A DNA stretch of 41,309 bases from an uncultured Lachnospiraceae bacterium (GCA_910584695.1 CAJUBR010000016.1:1-41309), one strand, 5' to 3'. Counted from the stretch's first letter, positions 1 to 7,226 are shown. Notes: generated from the letters alone by a model not told the origin. Numbers and translations are program-made.

Positions 1-434
1 AAATGTTTTAATCCATATTCCTGATCCGTTCCTTCTTTACATTCAAATGTAATTTTTTCTTTCTTTTGGAGCATGATGCGGCTCACCTCCGGGCAGGACA
101 TTGTAAGGCTTACCTCCTTTAAATTTTCAAATTCTTCAACATGCCTTGGGAAATTTGTACAGGTTTCACAAAGACAGTCTTCTCCCATTTCAATATAAAT
201 ATCGCAAAGATTATCCTTATTTAAAAAGGGACATCTTGTGCCATTTAAGATAAACTGCTTCTCCTTTCCTTTTGTATTATCCTTAAGGCGTTTTCCAAAC
301 TCCCCTTTCTCCTTCATATAACGCTTTAAAGATGCCTCGTCCAGATCAATTTCCCAGTTTTCACAACAGGAATCCTCACAGATTCCTCCGATACAATGAA
401 ATTCTTTATAAAATGATGCTACTCTGTAATTCAT
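1..434 (-). CDS. FliB-like flagellin lysine-N-methylase, partial (N-terminal part)
   Basis: About 144 N-terminal residues are present and the gene runs off the left edge of the window. The protein has the cysteine pattern of the FliB / YkgJ-like family: CIGGICEDSCC near residue 14, then CPFLNKDNLC, a second cluster LCETC and the motif FPR. FliB family proteins methylate lysines of flagellin; the cysteines probably bind a metal or Fe-S cluster. The start ATG (432-434) overlaps the stop of proB as ATGA, and AAGGAGG lies about five bases upstream, so the two genes should be translationally coupled and share the proline T-box transcript. No flagellar gene is visible here, so the substrate is inferred from the family only. 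A more general metal-binding role is possible. Confidence 0.72.
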   Translation of the reverse strand, partial: MNYRVASFYKEFHCIGGICEDSCCENWEIDLDEASLKRYMKEKGEFGKRLKDNTKGKEKQFILNGTRCPFLNKDNLCDIYIEMGEDCLCETCTNFPRHVEEFENLKEVSLTMSCPEVSRIMLQKKEKITFECKEGTDQEYGLKH

Positions 435-1225
435 CCTATCCTCCTTAGAAAATGAGTTCCAACATTCTTTCCCTCCATAATACGGTAAATATTTTCCGGA
501 TCACTTCCGTTGGCAATATGCATATCAATACCATGTAACGTTGCATAATCCGCTGCCTCCAATTTTGTTATCATTCCACCAGTTCCCCGGTTCGAACCGG
601 AACCGGCTGCCAAACTCTGAATATCCTCCGAAATCTCTTCCACCTTATGGATTAATTTTACATCTGCATTTTCCTTTGGGTTACCGTCGTAAAGTCCTTC
701 AATATCTGACAGGATAATCAAACGGTCCGCCTCACAAAGTTTTGCAACAATTGCGGAAAGCATATCATTATCACCAAACACCTTTTTCTCCGACTCAATC
801 TCTGCATGACTTACCGAATCATTTTCATTTACCACTGGAATCATTCCATTCTCCAGTAATGCCTCAAAAGTATTTCTTAAATTACGCCGCTTTTCTTTTA
901 CTGCAATATCCTCTGCTGTAAGTAAAATCTGACCTACTATATTTCCATATTCTCCAAAGCATTTATCATAAATATGCATCAGTTCACACTGTCCCACAGC
1001 AGCGGCAGCCTGCTTCATACACACATCTACCGGTTTTACCGGAATCTTCATCTTGTTTATCCCAACTGCAATGGCACCGGAAGATACAAGAACAATCTGA
1101 TTTCCATCATTATGTAAAGCTGACAGTACCTGAGCCAGCTTATCAATGGTACGAAAATTCAGTGCTCCATTTTCTCCTGTCAATGTTGATGTCCCTACCT
1201 TTACAACAATCCTCTGCTTTTCCAT
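431..1225 (-). CDS. proB: Glutamate 5-kinase (short form, no PUA domain)
   Basis: ProB phosphorylates glutamate to gamma-glutamyl phosphate, the first step of proline synthesis in the cytoplasm. The 264-residue protein is a complete amino acid kinase domain: VVKVGTSTLT at the N-terminus, the VLVSSGAIAVG phosphate-binding segment near residue 45, NENDSVS near 134, FGDNDMLSAIVA near 150, and the ATP-binding GTGGMITKLEAA near 215. It ends at about 260 residues, lacking the C-terminal PUA domain of the enterobacterial enzyme, as in many Firmicutes. An AAGGAG lies about 12 bases before the ATG. A promoter and a proline-specific T-box lie directly upstream, which independently supports the role. 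The usual partner proA is not adjacent; the next gene is a FliB-like methylase, and proA may lie beyond the window. Confidence 0.95.
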   Translation of the reverse strand: MEKQRIVVKVGTSTLTGENGALNFRTIDKLAQVLSALHNDGNQIVLVSSGAIAVGINKMKIPVKPVDVCMKQAAAAVGQCELMHIYDKCFGEYGNIVGQILLTAEDIAVKEKRRNLRNTFEALLENGMIPVVNENDSVSHAEIESEKKVFGDNDMLSAIVAKLCEADRLIILSDIEGLYDGNPKENADVKLIHKVEEISEDIQSLAAGSGSNRGTGGMITKLEAADYATLHGIDMHIANGSDPENIYRIMEGKNVGTHFLRRIG

Positions 1226-1251
1226 TTTATCCTTTTCTCCTTCCCAAAACC

Positions 1252-1288
1252 AAGAAAAGTCCTAAATCATATTTCTATGACTTAGGAC
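1252..1288 (-). terminator. T-box leader terminator
   Basis: A 13-bp stem (arms 1259-1271 and 1276-1288, one G-U pair) with a four-base loop is followed on the minus strand by TTTTCTT. It is the regulated intrinsic terminator of the proB T-box; its 5' arm begins about ten bases after the T-box sequence. Confidence 0.9.
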
Positions 1289-1511
1289 GAATAAATCCGT
1301 GGTACCACCTAATTTCAGTAAATCATTACCCTTGTTCCATACACAATCTAATTGAATACAGATTCCCTTTAACGGAGGATTCCGGTGCCGCTTACTACTT
1401 ACTTCCACGCACTGCTCCAAGACTGGTTCCATATTCTTATACCAGGACTTTACACCAGACAGTCCCTCTCTGCAGGCTCTGAATATGTACTATTCCTCTT
1501 CTTCGCATTTC
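1256..1511 (-). promoter_or_regulatory. T-box riboswitch, proline specific (specifier CCA)
   Basis: Read on the minus strand, the leader carries the T-box hallmark TTAGGTGGTACCACGG (complement of about 1298-1313), which pairs with the tRNA acceptor end. An AGAGAG motif follows the start of stem I. The segment GGAACCAGTCTTGGAGC (complement of 1414-1430) matches the usual specifier-loop context GAA-NNN, giving CCA, a proline codon, at 1424-1426. A terminator hairpin and U-run follow the T-box sequence. Uncharged tRNA-Pro should stabilise the antiterminator and turn on proB. Seen: motifs and terminator. Inferred: specifier assignment from position and agreement with the downstream gene. Confidence 0.93.
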
Positions 1512-1517
1512 CACGCA

Positions 1518-1546
1518 ATTATATCACTGATGTCAGATAAATGCAA
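1518..1546 (-). promoter_or_regulatory. Sigma-A promoter of proB T-box transcript
   Basis: Minus strand: -35 TTGCAT (1546-1541), 17-base spacer, -10 TATAAT (1523-1518). Transcription should start near 1511, immediately ahead of stem I of the T-box. Confidence 0.85.
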
Positions 1547-1565
1547 GAATTCCTTTTATTATTAT

Positions 1566-2387
1566 CTATACAGACAGATTAATACTCTCTCCCCCAGCTA
1601 TAGCAGGTGCATCCGCTATCTCCACCGGGATCTCTGTTCCTGAAAGTTCTAAAGACACCCCTTCACAATTGCTAGATGTAGAGTTTTCTCTGGAAACCTC
1701 TTCTTTTTCTTTTTGCAGCTTATAAAACAATGCTTTGAGATATCTCATGTCTGCCTCTACAATTTCCTGAATCTCAGCCATCCGGTGTTTTTTCTTAAGA
1801 CGTTCCAGCTCGTTTTTATCCATATCTTTATATACACTTCCTGCTATTGCATCAGCCAATTCGTCCATTCCTGTTTCATCAACTGTTTTCTTTACAGTCT
1901 CCTCCATCAGCTTTTGCAATTCTTTCATTCTCTTTCTTAATTCTTCTTCCCTCATTTCAGGAATCTTCTCTTGTTCTTCATCTTTCCCGCTGCAAATCTC
2001 ATTTTCCTCTGTTTCATCCCGGCATAAACCCTGCCGCTTTGCATTCTCTTCCTCCCGCAGATGCTTCATCTTCTTTCTGGCTGCCCGTTCCATCTTTTTT
2101 GCATGAATGATTGCCAGTTCTACTTCCCTCTCATCAAAATCACCGGTTTTCAGTTTTTTTTGGAGAAGCCCCACCGTCATACGGGCTTTTATCATTGCTT
2201 TGCCTACATTGCTTGATGTTTTTGACATTAAAATCTCATCCGAAATATATTTGAACATATACTGCAGGCGTTTTTTCTTTTTCTTAGCCGTTTTTGTAAC
2301 CCGGATTGTACCTCCTGCACTTCCGTCCGGATTCTTGATTGTATATACTTTTACATTGGAGTTGTTTGAGTAAATTCCCATGCCCAT
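1566..2387 (-). CDS. Conserved hypothetical, lysine/glutamate-rich coiled-coil protein
   Basis: I do not recognise a named family. The 273-residue protein has a short N-terminal stretch with several glycines (MGMGIYSNNSNVKVYTIKNP), a strongly basic patch TAKKKKKRLQYMFKYIS near residue 33, then long charged helices (about 85-240) rich in K/E/R/M that look like coiled coil, and a less charged tail. There is no signal peptide or membrane segment, so it is probably cytoplasmic. The start is fixed by AAGGAGG eight bases before the ATG. It follows the DHH phosphoesterase gene on the same strand with a 109-base gap holding a perfect hairpin. A scaffold or cell-surface-assembly role is conceivable but not supported by any motif. 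Confidence 0.75.
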   Translation of the reverse strand: MGMGIYSNNSNVKVYTIKNPDGSAGGTIRVTKTAKKKKKRLQYMFKYISDEILMSKTSSNVGKAMIKARMTVGLLQKKLKTGDFDEREVELAIIHAKKMERAARKKMKHLREEENAKRQGLCRDETEENEICSGKDEEQEKIPEMREEELRKRMKELQKLMEETVKKTVDETGMDELADAIAGSVYKDMDKNELERLKKKHRMAEIQEIVEADMRYLKALFYKLQKEKEEVSRENSTSSNCEGVSLELSGTEIPVEIADAPAIAGGESINLSV

Positions 2388-2429
2388 GCTATCATCCTCC
2401 TTGATGCAGACAATTTCTCATGCCTTTTT

Positions 2430-2451
2430 GACAGTAATTCCGTTTACTGTC
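2430..2451. repeat. Perfect 8-bp inverted repeat between two minus-strand genes
   Basis: GACAGTAA, six-base loop, TTACTGTC. It lies between the DHH gene stop and the start of the coiled-coil gene. No T-run follows in either direction, so it is not a clear terminator. It could be an operator or an RNA hairpin. Confidence 0.4.
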
Positions 2452-2496
2452 CCAATCTGTTTATATTGATTATATCGGTACAACGGCACTTAAATT

Positions 2497-3486
2497 TTAC
2501 GCATGAACCTGATTTTCTATATATCCCTTCCCAATACTCTCAAGAAAGCGGTTTCGTATCTCAAAATCAGGATAAGGACCCAGTTCTTTTACTCTTTCTT
2601 TTAGAATAACACCTCCTGCCATCGTAAAATGTCCACCGCCGCCGCCAATGCCCTCTAACGCTTTTTGTGTTATCGTACCGGCATGATAGGCTGCAGTTTC
2701 GTTCCGGACGGAAAACTTATATCCTCCGTCTCTTGCAGCATATACAACGGATAATTCCACAACATCTAATCCCAGAATAAAATCAGATATCATTGCGACC
2801 AGTCCGTCCGGGCAGTCAAAAGATATTTTGGCAAATCCTACATTATCATATATCTTAATATTCTTGATTGCTTCACCATAAGCACGCAGGTCTTCTATTT
2901 CCATATTATTGTTATACATTGTTGTAATCTTATGATTATCTGCAATCTTATGGAGAAATGCAAATATAGAAATATCAAAATCCGTTACCCCTCTGTTAAA
3001 AGAATCCGTATCCATTTTTAATCCATATAAAAGTGCCGTTGCCGTATTCGTATCCAGTGTTGTATCACTTTCTATAAAGTAACTGGCAACAAGGGAACAG
3101 CATGACCCACATATCCGAATATCACTGTACTCATAAGCACACGGAGTCATGGTTGGATGATGGTCAATACATGCCACTTCTGTTCCGATAAAATCCGTAA
3201 TATTAGAATTATATTTTTGTGCATCAATTGTTACAATATAATCTTCTTCTACCATATGGGGCAGTTGATCAATATTCACTGCCTGAATTCCAAATTCCTC
3301 TATCATCCGCTTTGTACTGTTTTTTTCAATATTTCCGGCATAACAGATTGTAGAAGCAACACCATTTGCCTTTAAAAAAACCTGCATCCCAAAGGCGGCT
3401 GCTAATGCATCAGGATCCGGAAAATTATGCGTCTGCAAATAAACTACATGTCCCTTTAATAAATCTACTAATCTCTCCCACTTTAT
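2497..3486 (-). CDS. DHH/DHHA1 phosphoesterase (nanoRNase/pAp phosphatase-like), apparent AUA start
   Basis: This is a cytoplasmic metal-dependent phosphoesterase of the RecJ/NrnA/GdpP superfamily. Metal-binding motifs appear in order: THNFPDPDA (motif I), TIDAQ (II), CIDHHPT (the DHH motif) and MDTDSF (IV), followed by a C-terminal DHHA1 domain ending in GIGGGGGHFTMAGG. Substrates in the family include short RNA oligonucleotides, pAp and cyclic dinucleotide products; which one applies here cannot be decided. The first ordinary start codon in frame is a TTG at 3436-3438, but it leaves almost nothing before motif I. An AGGAGG lies eight bases before an in-frame ATA (3484-3486), giving MKWERLVDLLKG ahead of motif I and 329 residues. 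No ATG, GTG or TTG occurs between the upstream in-frame stop and 3438. Start choice is an inference. Confidence 0.88.
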   Translation of the reverse strand: MKWERLVDLLKGHVVYLQTHNFPDPDALAAAFGMQVFLKANGVASTICYAGNIEKNSTKRMIEEFGIQAVNIDQLPHMVEEDYIVTIDAQKYNSNITDFIGTEVACIDHHPTMTPCAYEYSDIRICGSCCSLVASYFIESDTTLDTNTATALLYGLKMDTDSFNRGVTDFDISIFAFLHKIADNHKITTMYNNNMEIEDLRAYGEAIKNIKIYDNVGFAKISFDCPDGLVAMISDFILGLDVVELSVVYAARDGGYKFSVRNETAAYHAGTITQKALEGIGGGGGHFTMAGGVILKERVKELGPYPDFEIRNRFLESIGKGYIENQVHA

Positions 3487-3615
3487 TGTTCTCTCCTCCT
3501 TTATCTTTTGAAATAAACAACCTTTTCTTTCTCACAAATCCTATTTTACAATTTCTAATACAACAAAAACATCTTATCATAGAAAATTTGAATTCTCAAC
3601 CCACAATCTTTATAT

Positions 3616-3644
3616 GTATAATTTTATTCCTGCTCCATATACTA
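3616..3644 (+). promoter_or_regulatory. Possible sigma-G/sigma-F-type promoter of spoVA
   Basis: GTATA (3616-3620), 17 bases, TATACTA (3638-3644) resembles the forespore sigma-G consensus (GnATA and CATNNTA). It lies 22 bases before the spoVAA start. The spoVA operon is known to be sigma-G dependent in Bacillus subtilis, which favours this reading. The -35 element is short, so chance occurrence is possible. Confidence 0.45.
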
Positions 3645-3666
3645 CGCAAAAAGGAGCGTGAAATTT

Positions 3667-4302
3667 ATGGAACAGACAGTATATATTAAAGCACCGCAAT
3701 GCATTCAGGTAAACAATCCATCGGTAACCCTAAAGGACTTCTTAACGATTTACACCGCCGATCCTGCATTGGAAAAAAAAATCCTTTCCATTCCTTTTTA
3801 CGAGTTTGAAAAGGAGAAAGAGGGACAGGTTGTTGTCTCAATTTTAAAAATCATTGAGACCATCAACAAACATGTTCCAGAGGCAGATATTGAAAACCTT
3901 GGTGAAGGTGATTTCATTTTATCTTATCAGCCAAAATCAAAATTTGAAAAGATAAAAGAAATATTATGTACCATTTTTATCTGTCTAATCGCCTTTTTCG
4001 GCGGCGGGTATGCTATTATGGCATACAATACGGATGTTGGTGCCAAGGAATTATTTACCAATCTTTCCATGCTGTTTCTGGGTAATCCAAAATCCGGTGT
4101 CATCTGCCTGACCATCGCATACTCGATTGGACTTGCCTTTGGCATGATTCTGTTTTTTAATCATTTAGGTGGAAAAAAACTTACTTCCGATCCGACTCCG
4201 CTGGAAATCCAGATGCGCCTTTATGAAAAAGATATCAGTACTACGATCATCAAGGATATCAGCCGGCGCGGTGAAAGCCTGGATGCAAGACAGCAAGATT
4301 AG
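3667..4302 (+). CDS. spoVAA: Stage V sporulation protein AA
   Basis: SpoVAA is a component of the SpoVA system of the forespore inner membrane, which moves calcium dipicolinate into the developing spore and releases it on germination. The protein (211 residues from the ATG at 3667) has a soluble N-terminal domain beginning VYIKAPQCIQV, as in the family, and two hydrophobic segments at roughly 97-117 and 150-172. Length is close to the B. subtilis protein. A GTG at 3658 is also in frame but lies only one base from AAGGAG; the ATG has ten-base spacing and is preferred. spoVAB follows 17 bases downstream. Confidence 0.9.
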   Translation: MEQTVYIKAPQCIQVNNPSVTLKDFLTIYTADPALEKKILSIPFYEFEKEKEGQVVVSILKIIETINKHVPEADIENLGEGDFILSYQPKSKFEKIKEILCTIFICLIAFFGGGYAIMAYNTDVGAKELFTNLSMLFLGNPKSGVICLTIAYSIGLAFGMILFFNHLGGKKLTSDPTPLEIQMRLYEKDISTTIIKDISRRGESLDARQQD

Positions 4303-4319
4303 AAAGATGGAGGTATATC

Positions 4320-4778
4320 ATGTTTTCACTTAATTTTATTCTGCTTACAGTATGCGGACTCTCCGCCGGATTTGTGACAGCAGCCGCTTATGTCGCTTTT
4401 ATTGCAATGCTTGGAATCTTCCCAAAGATTGCCGCAAAAACAAAAACGGCAGGAGAATGCATCCTATATGAAAACTGCCTGATGATCGGCATTTTACTGT
4501 CTACCCTGTTACAATTTTTTACTTCCTTTTCTTCTGCCGGCTTTTATGAGGGCACTCTTCCACCGGCATTTGCTGGTTTTACGATACTCACTTTAATCGG
4601 CTTATTCGGTGGAATCTATATCGGCTTTTTAATCGGCGGACTTTCAGAAGTCCTAAATGTAATTCCGATTTATGCACGAATTGCCCATATCCAGAAAGGG
4701 CTCTGCTATATTATATATTTTCTGGCTCTTGGAAAAGGAATTTTCAGCTTAATTCAGTTTCTGATAATAGATGCATAA
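4320..4778 (+). CDS. spoVAB: Stage V sporulation protein AB
   Basis: A small polytopic membrane protein of 152 residues with about four hydrophobic helices (roughly 3-30, 53-75, 80-110 and 125-150). Sequence features typical of SpoVAB include LSAGFVTAAAYVAF near the start, GFLIGGLSEVLNVIP near residue 101 and the terminal segment with YFLALGKG. GGAGG lies six bases before the ATG. It stands between spoVAA and spoVAC, the same order as in Bacillus, where the products act in the forespore inner membrane in dipicolinate uptake. The exact biochemical role of SpoVAB is not known in general. Confidence 0.9.
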   Translation: MFSLNFILLTVCGLSAGFVTAAAYVAFIAMLGIFPKIAAKTKTAGECILYENCLMIGILLSTLLQFFTSFSSAGFYEGTLPPAFAGFTILTLIGLFGGIYIGFLIGGLSEVLNVIPIYARIAHIQKGLCYIIYFLALGKGIFSLIQFLIIDA

Positions 4779-4808
4779 AGACTTTTTCTCAAGACATACT
4801 ACTTACTA

Positions 4809-4844
4809 GTACAATAAATATCAACAACTGATTATTCATTGTAC
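4809..4844 (+). repeat. Hairpin between spoVAB and spoVAC
   Basis: Arms GTACAATAAATA (4809-4820) and TATTCATTGTAC (4833-4844) pair at 11 of 12 positions around a 12-base loop. No T-run follows, so it is unlikely to be a terminator. It may be an mRNA processing or stability element separating spoVAB from spoVAC. Confidence 0.5.
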
Positions 4845-4874
4845 CGGAATCATATTTTAACAGGAGGAGTTTCC

Positions 4875-5336
4875 ATGAAACAAAAAATCAGTAACGAAGC
4901 ATATAACGAATATGTGGAACAGATTACCCCAACCTACAGTTTATGGAAAAACTGCATGAATGCATTCTGGATTGGGGGACTCATTTGTCTGCTTGGCGAA
5001 TTTATCTTTTCTTTTTTCAAAAATTCCCTTGGTATGACGGAAATGGATGCTGCCAGCTATGAATCCATGTTCCTTGTTTTATTAAGTGTAATATTAACCG
5101 GATTTAATATTTATGGTCATATAGCCAGACTTGGTGGTGCTGGTGCTCTGGTTCCAATTACCGGATTTGCAAATTCTGTAGCAGCTCCGGCAATCGAATA
5201 CCAAAAGGAAGGACAGGTATTCGGCATTGGTGTAAAAATATTTACAATTGCCGGTCCTGTTATTCTTTATGGTATTTTCACAAGCTGGATACTGGGCATT
5301 ATTTACTATATGGGAGGATTATTCGGCTGGTGGTAA
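4875..5336 (+). CDS. spoVAC: Stage V sporulation protein AC
   Basis: SpoVAC is the mechanosensitive-channel-like membrane subunit of the SpoVA dipicolinate transporter. The 153-residue protein shows the family signature: AYNEYVEQITPTYSLWKN at the N-terminus, the glycine-rich loop GHIARLGGAGALVPITGFAN near residue 78, SVAAPAIEYQKEG, and FTIAGPVILYG, with four to five membrane helices. The start at 4875 is fixed by AGGAGGAG seven bases upstream; a longer reading frame from 4839 has no binding site. spoVAD and spoVAE, which normally follow, are not present: sigF converges 131 bases later with no terminator that I can see. Confidence 0.95.
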   Translation: MKQKISNEAYNEYVEQITPTYSLWKNCMNAFWIGGLICLLGEFIFSFFKNSLGMTEMDAASYESMFLVLLSVILTGFNIYGHIARLGGAGALVPITGFANSVAAPAIEYQKEGQVFGIGVKIFTIAGPVILYGIFTSWILGIIYYMGGLFGWW

Positions 5337-5467
5337 TTTGTTATTTAACCGGACTGTATTCTGGACTGAATCCCCGTCTGCTGCGTTGTTTTTTCCTACC
5401 ATAGCCAATACTGCACCTGTGAAAAATGCTTTGCATACGAGAGATTCATTCTGTGATTATAGTCCGG

Positions 5468-6205
5468 TTATGCTCCGAAATCGGGATCCTGTTCCAGATT
5501 CTTCCGCATTTTTAATAAAATTCTTTTTTCCATACGGCTTACCTGTACCTGGGATATTCCTATTTTCTTCGCAATCTCTGTCTGGGTCTTATTTTCAAAA
5601 TACCGCATTTTAATAATTTTTTGTTCCACATCGTCTAAGTGCTTCATCACCTCTTTCAGTACAATCTGATTTAACAACGTTTCATTTTCATCCTCAATTG
5701 CCGCAATTTTATCCAGCAGATAAATCGCATTTCCATCATTTTGATAAATCGTTTTATGAATGGATTCCACTTCAACATTAGCTTCCAGAGAAGCTACAAT
5801 TTCTTCTACATCAATTTCTAAAATCTCAGATAATTCCTCCAGTTTAGGTTCTATTCCGGTTTGATTTATAATCTCATTCCGTGCCCGTTTCACCTTATAA
5901 GCCGTTTCTTTCAGTGTCCGACTCACCTTGATCATACCGTCATCCCGTAAAAATCTTTTAATTTCACCGCTTATCATCGGAACTGCATAAGTTGAAAATT
6001 TCACATCATATGCCAGGTCAAACTTTTCGATACATTTCATCAACCCGATACAGCCAATCTGATATAAATCCTCCAATTCATGTCCTCTTCCCATAAATCT
6101 TCTTGCTACTGCCCATACCAGACCTAAATTTTCTTTGACAAGCTGTTCTTTTGCGTCCTGGTTACCCTCTTTTGCAAGCTTTAACAATTCTAAAGTCTTG
6201 TCCAT
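5468..6205 (-). CDS. sigF: RNA polymerase sigma-F factor (forespore specific)
   Basis: Sigma-F starts forespore gene expression after asymmetric division. The 245-residue protein has sigma region 2 (ENLGLVWAVARRFMGRG, then DLYQIGCIGLMKCIEKFD, then FSTYAVPMISGEIKRFLRDD), region 3 (ISGEIK onward, VSRTLKE) and region 4 with a helix-turn-helix ending TQTEIAKKIGISQVQVSRME. Identification as sigma-F, rather than sigma-G, rests chiefly on context: it is the third gene after the anti-sigma SpoIIAB and anti-anti-sigma SpoIIAA. A good AGGAGG lies five bases before the ATG. The gene is 11 bases downstream of spoIIAB and is held inactive by that protein. Its stop codon overlaps one arm of a widely spaced inverted repeat. 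Confidence 0.96.
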   Translation of the reverse strand: MDKTLELLKLAKEGNQDAKEQLVKENLGLVWAVARRFMGRGHELEDLYQIGCIGLMKCIEKFDLAYDVKFSTYAVPMISGEIKRFLRDDGMIKVSRTLKETAYKVKRARNEIINQTGIEPKLEELSEILEIDVEEIVASLEANVEVESIHKTIYQNDGNAIYLLDKIAAIEDENETLLNQIVLKEVMKHLDDVEQKIIKMRYFENKTQTEIAKKIGISQVQVSRMEKRILLKMRKNLEQDPDFGA

Positions 6206-6216
6206 GACGCCTCCTG

Positions 6217-6687
6217 TTATTTATTTTCTTCGTCCACCACTTTATCCGCTTCGCTGCTTTCCTGTTTAATCACTTTCCGCATTGTAACCGTTGTTCCTTC
6301 TCCAACTTCTGATTCCACAAACAATTCATCCATAAATGCTTCCATAAATGCAAAACCCATTCCCGAACGTTCCAATTCGGGTTTTGATGTATACATAGGT
6401 TCCATCGCTTTTTCCACATCCGTAATTCCGATTCCATAATCAGTAACAATTACCGTAACCGTATCCTCCACAATATGTGTCTCAATACGAATTCTTCCAT
6501 CCCCATTTTCATAACCATGAATAATCGAATTGGTTACTGCCTCGGACACCGCCGTTTTTATATCCGCTATTTCTTCCAGTGTCGGATTTAATCTGGATAC
6601 AAATGCAGCTACTACCACTCTAGCAAAACTTTCATTCTTAGATATACTGTCGAATTCCACCACCATCTGATTATTAAAATGTTTCAT
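6217..6687 (-). CDS. spoIIAB: Anti-sigma-F factor, serine kinase SpoIIAB
   Basis: SpoIIAB binds sigma-F and also phosphorylates SpoIIAA on serine. It has a GHKL ATPase fold: N box SEAVTNSIIHGYE near residue 47, G1 box TDYGIGI near 83, and the lid/G2 segment ERSGMGFAFMEAF near 105. From the ATG at 6687, preceded by AAAGGGGAG at five bases, the protein is 156 residues, with an acidic tail slightly longer than in B. subtilis. An upstream ATG at 6705 lacks a binding site. The gene overlaps the end of spoIIAA by 14 bases, which should couple translation and hold the two at a fixed ratio. Confidence 0.96.
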   Translation of the reverse strand: MKHFNNQMVVEFDSISKNESFARVVVAAFVSRLNPTLEEIADIKTAVSEAVTNSIIHGYENGDGRIRIETHIVEDTVTVIVTDYGIGITDVEKAMEPMYTSKPELERSGMGFAFMEAFMDELFVESEVGEGTTVTMRKVIKQESSEADKVVDEENK

Positions 6688-7054
6688 AATGACTCCCCTT
6701 TTCATACTTTTTCTCTATATCACATAATGCCTCCGCGATATCTTTTCTTTTCTTTGCCACTCTGTATAATCCTGATATCTCTAAAATTCTGGCAATCGTA
6801 TCATTCACTCCTACAATATAGATGTCTCCTTTCAGATATCGGACTTCCCGGTATCTTCCCATTACAAGACCAATTCCGGAACTATCCATAAAAGTAGTAT
6901 TCCGGTAATCAAATATCACATCCCGTATTTTTTTACATGTAAAAAGACCGTCCGTATTTTCTCTGATCGTACCTACCGTATGATGATCCAGTTCCTCCGG
7001 CAGATAAATAATCAGAATTTCTCCTTCCACATCAAATAAATTTCTCTGTTCCAT
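6674..7054 (-). CDS. spoIIAA: Anti-sigma-F factor antagonist SpoIIAA
   Basis: SpoIIAA is a STAS-domain protein that, when unphosphorylated, displaces sigma-F from SpoIIAB. The phosphorylation site lies in TTFMDSSGIGLVMGRY; counted from the ATG at 7054 the first serine after the aspartate is residue 58, the same number as in B. subtilis, which supports this start over the GTG at 7069. The protein is 126 residues. It heads the three-gene spoIIA operon. A terminator at 7100-7136 lies only 46 bases upstream, so the operon promoter must be very close to the gene or read through that terminator. I could not identify a convincing sigma-H promoter or Spo0A box. Confidence 0.95.
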   Translation of the reverse strand: MEQRNLFDVEGEILIIYLPEELDHHTVGTIRENTDGLFTCKKIRDVIFDYRNTTFMDSSGIGLVMGRYREVRYLKGDIYIVGVNDTIARILEISGLYRVAKKRKDIAEALCDIEKKYEKGSHYETF

Positions 7055-7099
7055 AAACAAGCCCTTCACTTTCTTTTATTTCAATTTTTATTATAAAAA

Positions 7100-7136
7100 G
7101 AAAAAAACAACAGATATAATACATCTCTATCTGTTG
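7100..7136 (-). terminator. Intrinsic terminator after the TPR gene
   Basis: Minus strand: CAACAGATA, 11-base loop, TATCTGTTG, then TTTTTTTC. The nine-base-pair stem with U-run lies between the TPR-protein stop at 7227 and spoIIAA. Confidence 0.85.
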
Positions 7137-7226
7137 CTTTTCTTCCGTACTTTATTATTTTTTATCTGTCGTTCAATACTAATGTACTGACCTTCCGTAT
7201 CCCAAAAACGCTGCCGGAACCTGTTT

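Noticed and set aside
5337..5467. Possible remnant of spoVAD, or a short membrane-protein-like frame, between spoVAC and sigF
   Set aside because: No reading frame of useful length on either strand has a start codon with a ribosome binding site, and nothing resembles the N-terminus of SpoVAD. The reverse-strand frame with AFFTGAVLAMVG-like residues is only about 45 codons and has no start.
7055..7226. Spo0A box or sigma-H promoter for spoIIA
   Set aside because: TTTGTCAGAA is inside the end of the TPR gene and differs from the TGTCGAA core; TGTCGTT differs at two positions. No pair of AGGA-like -35 and GAAT-like -10 elements at proper spacing was found.
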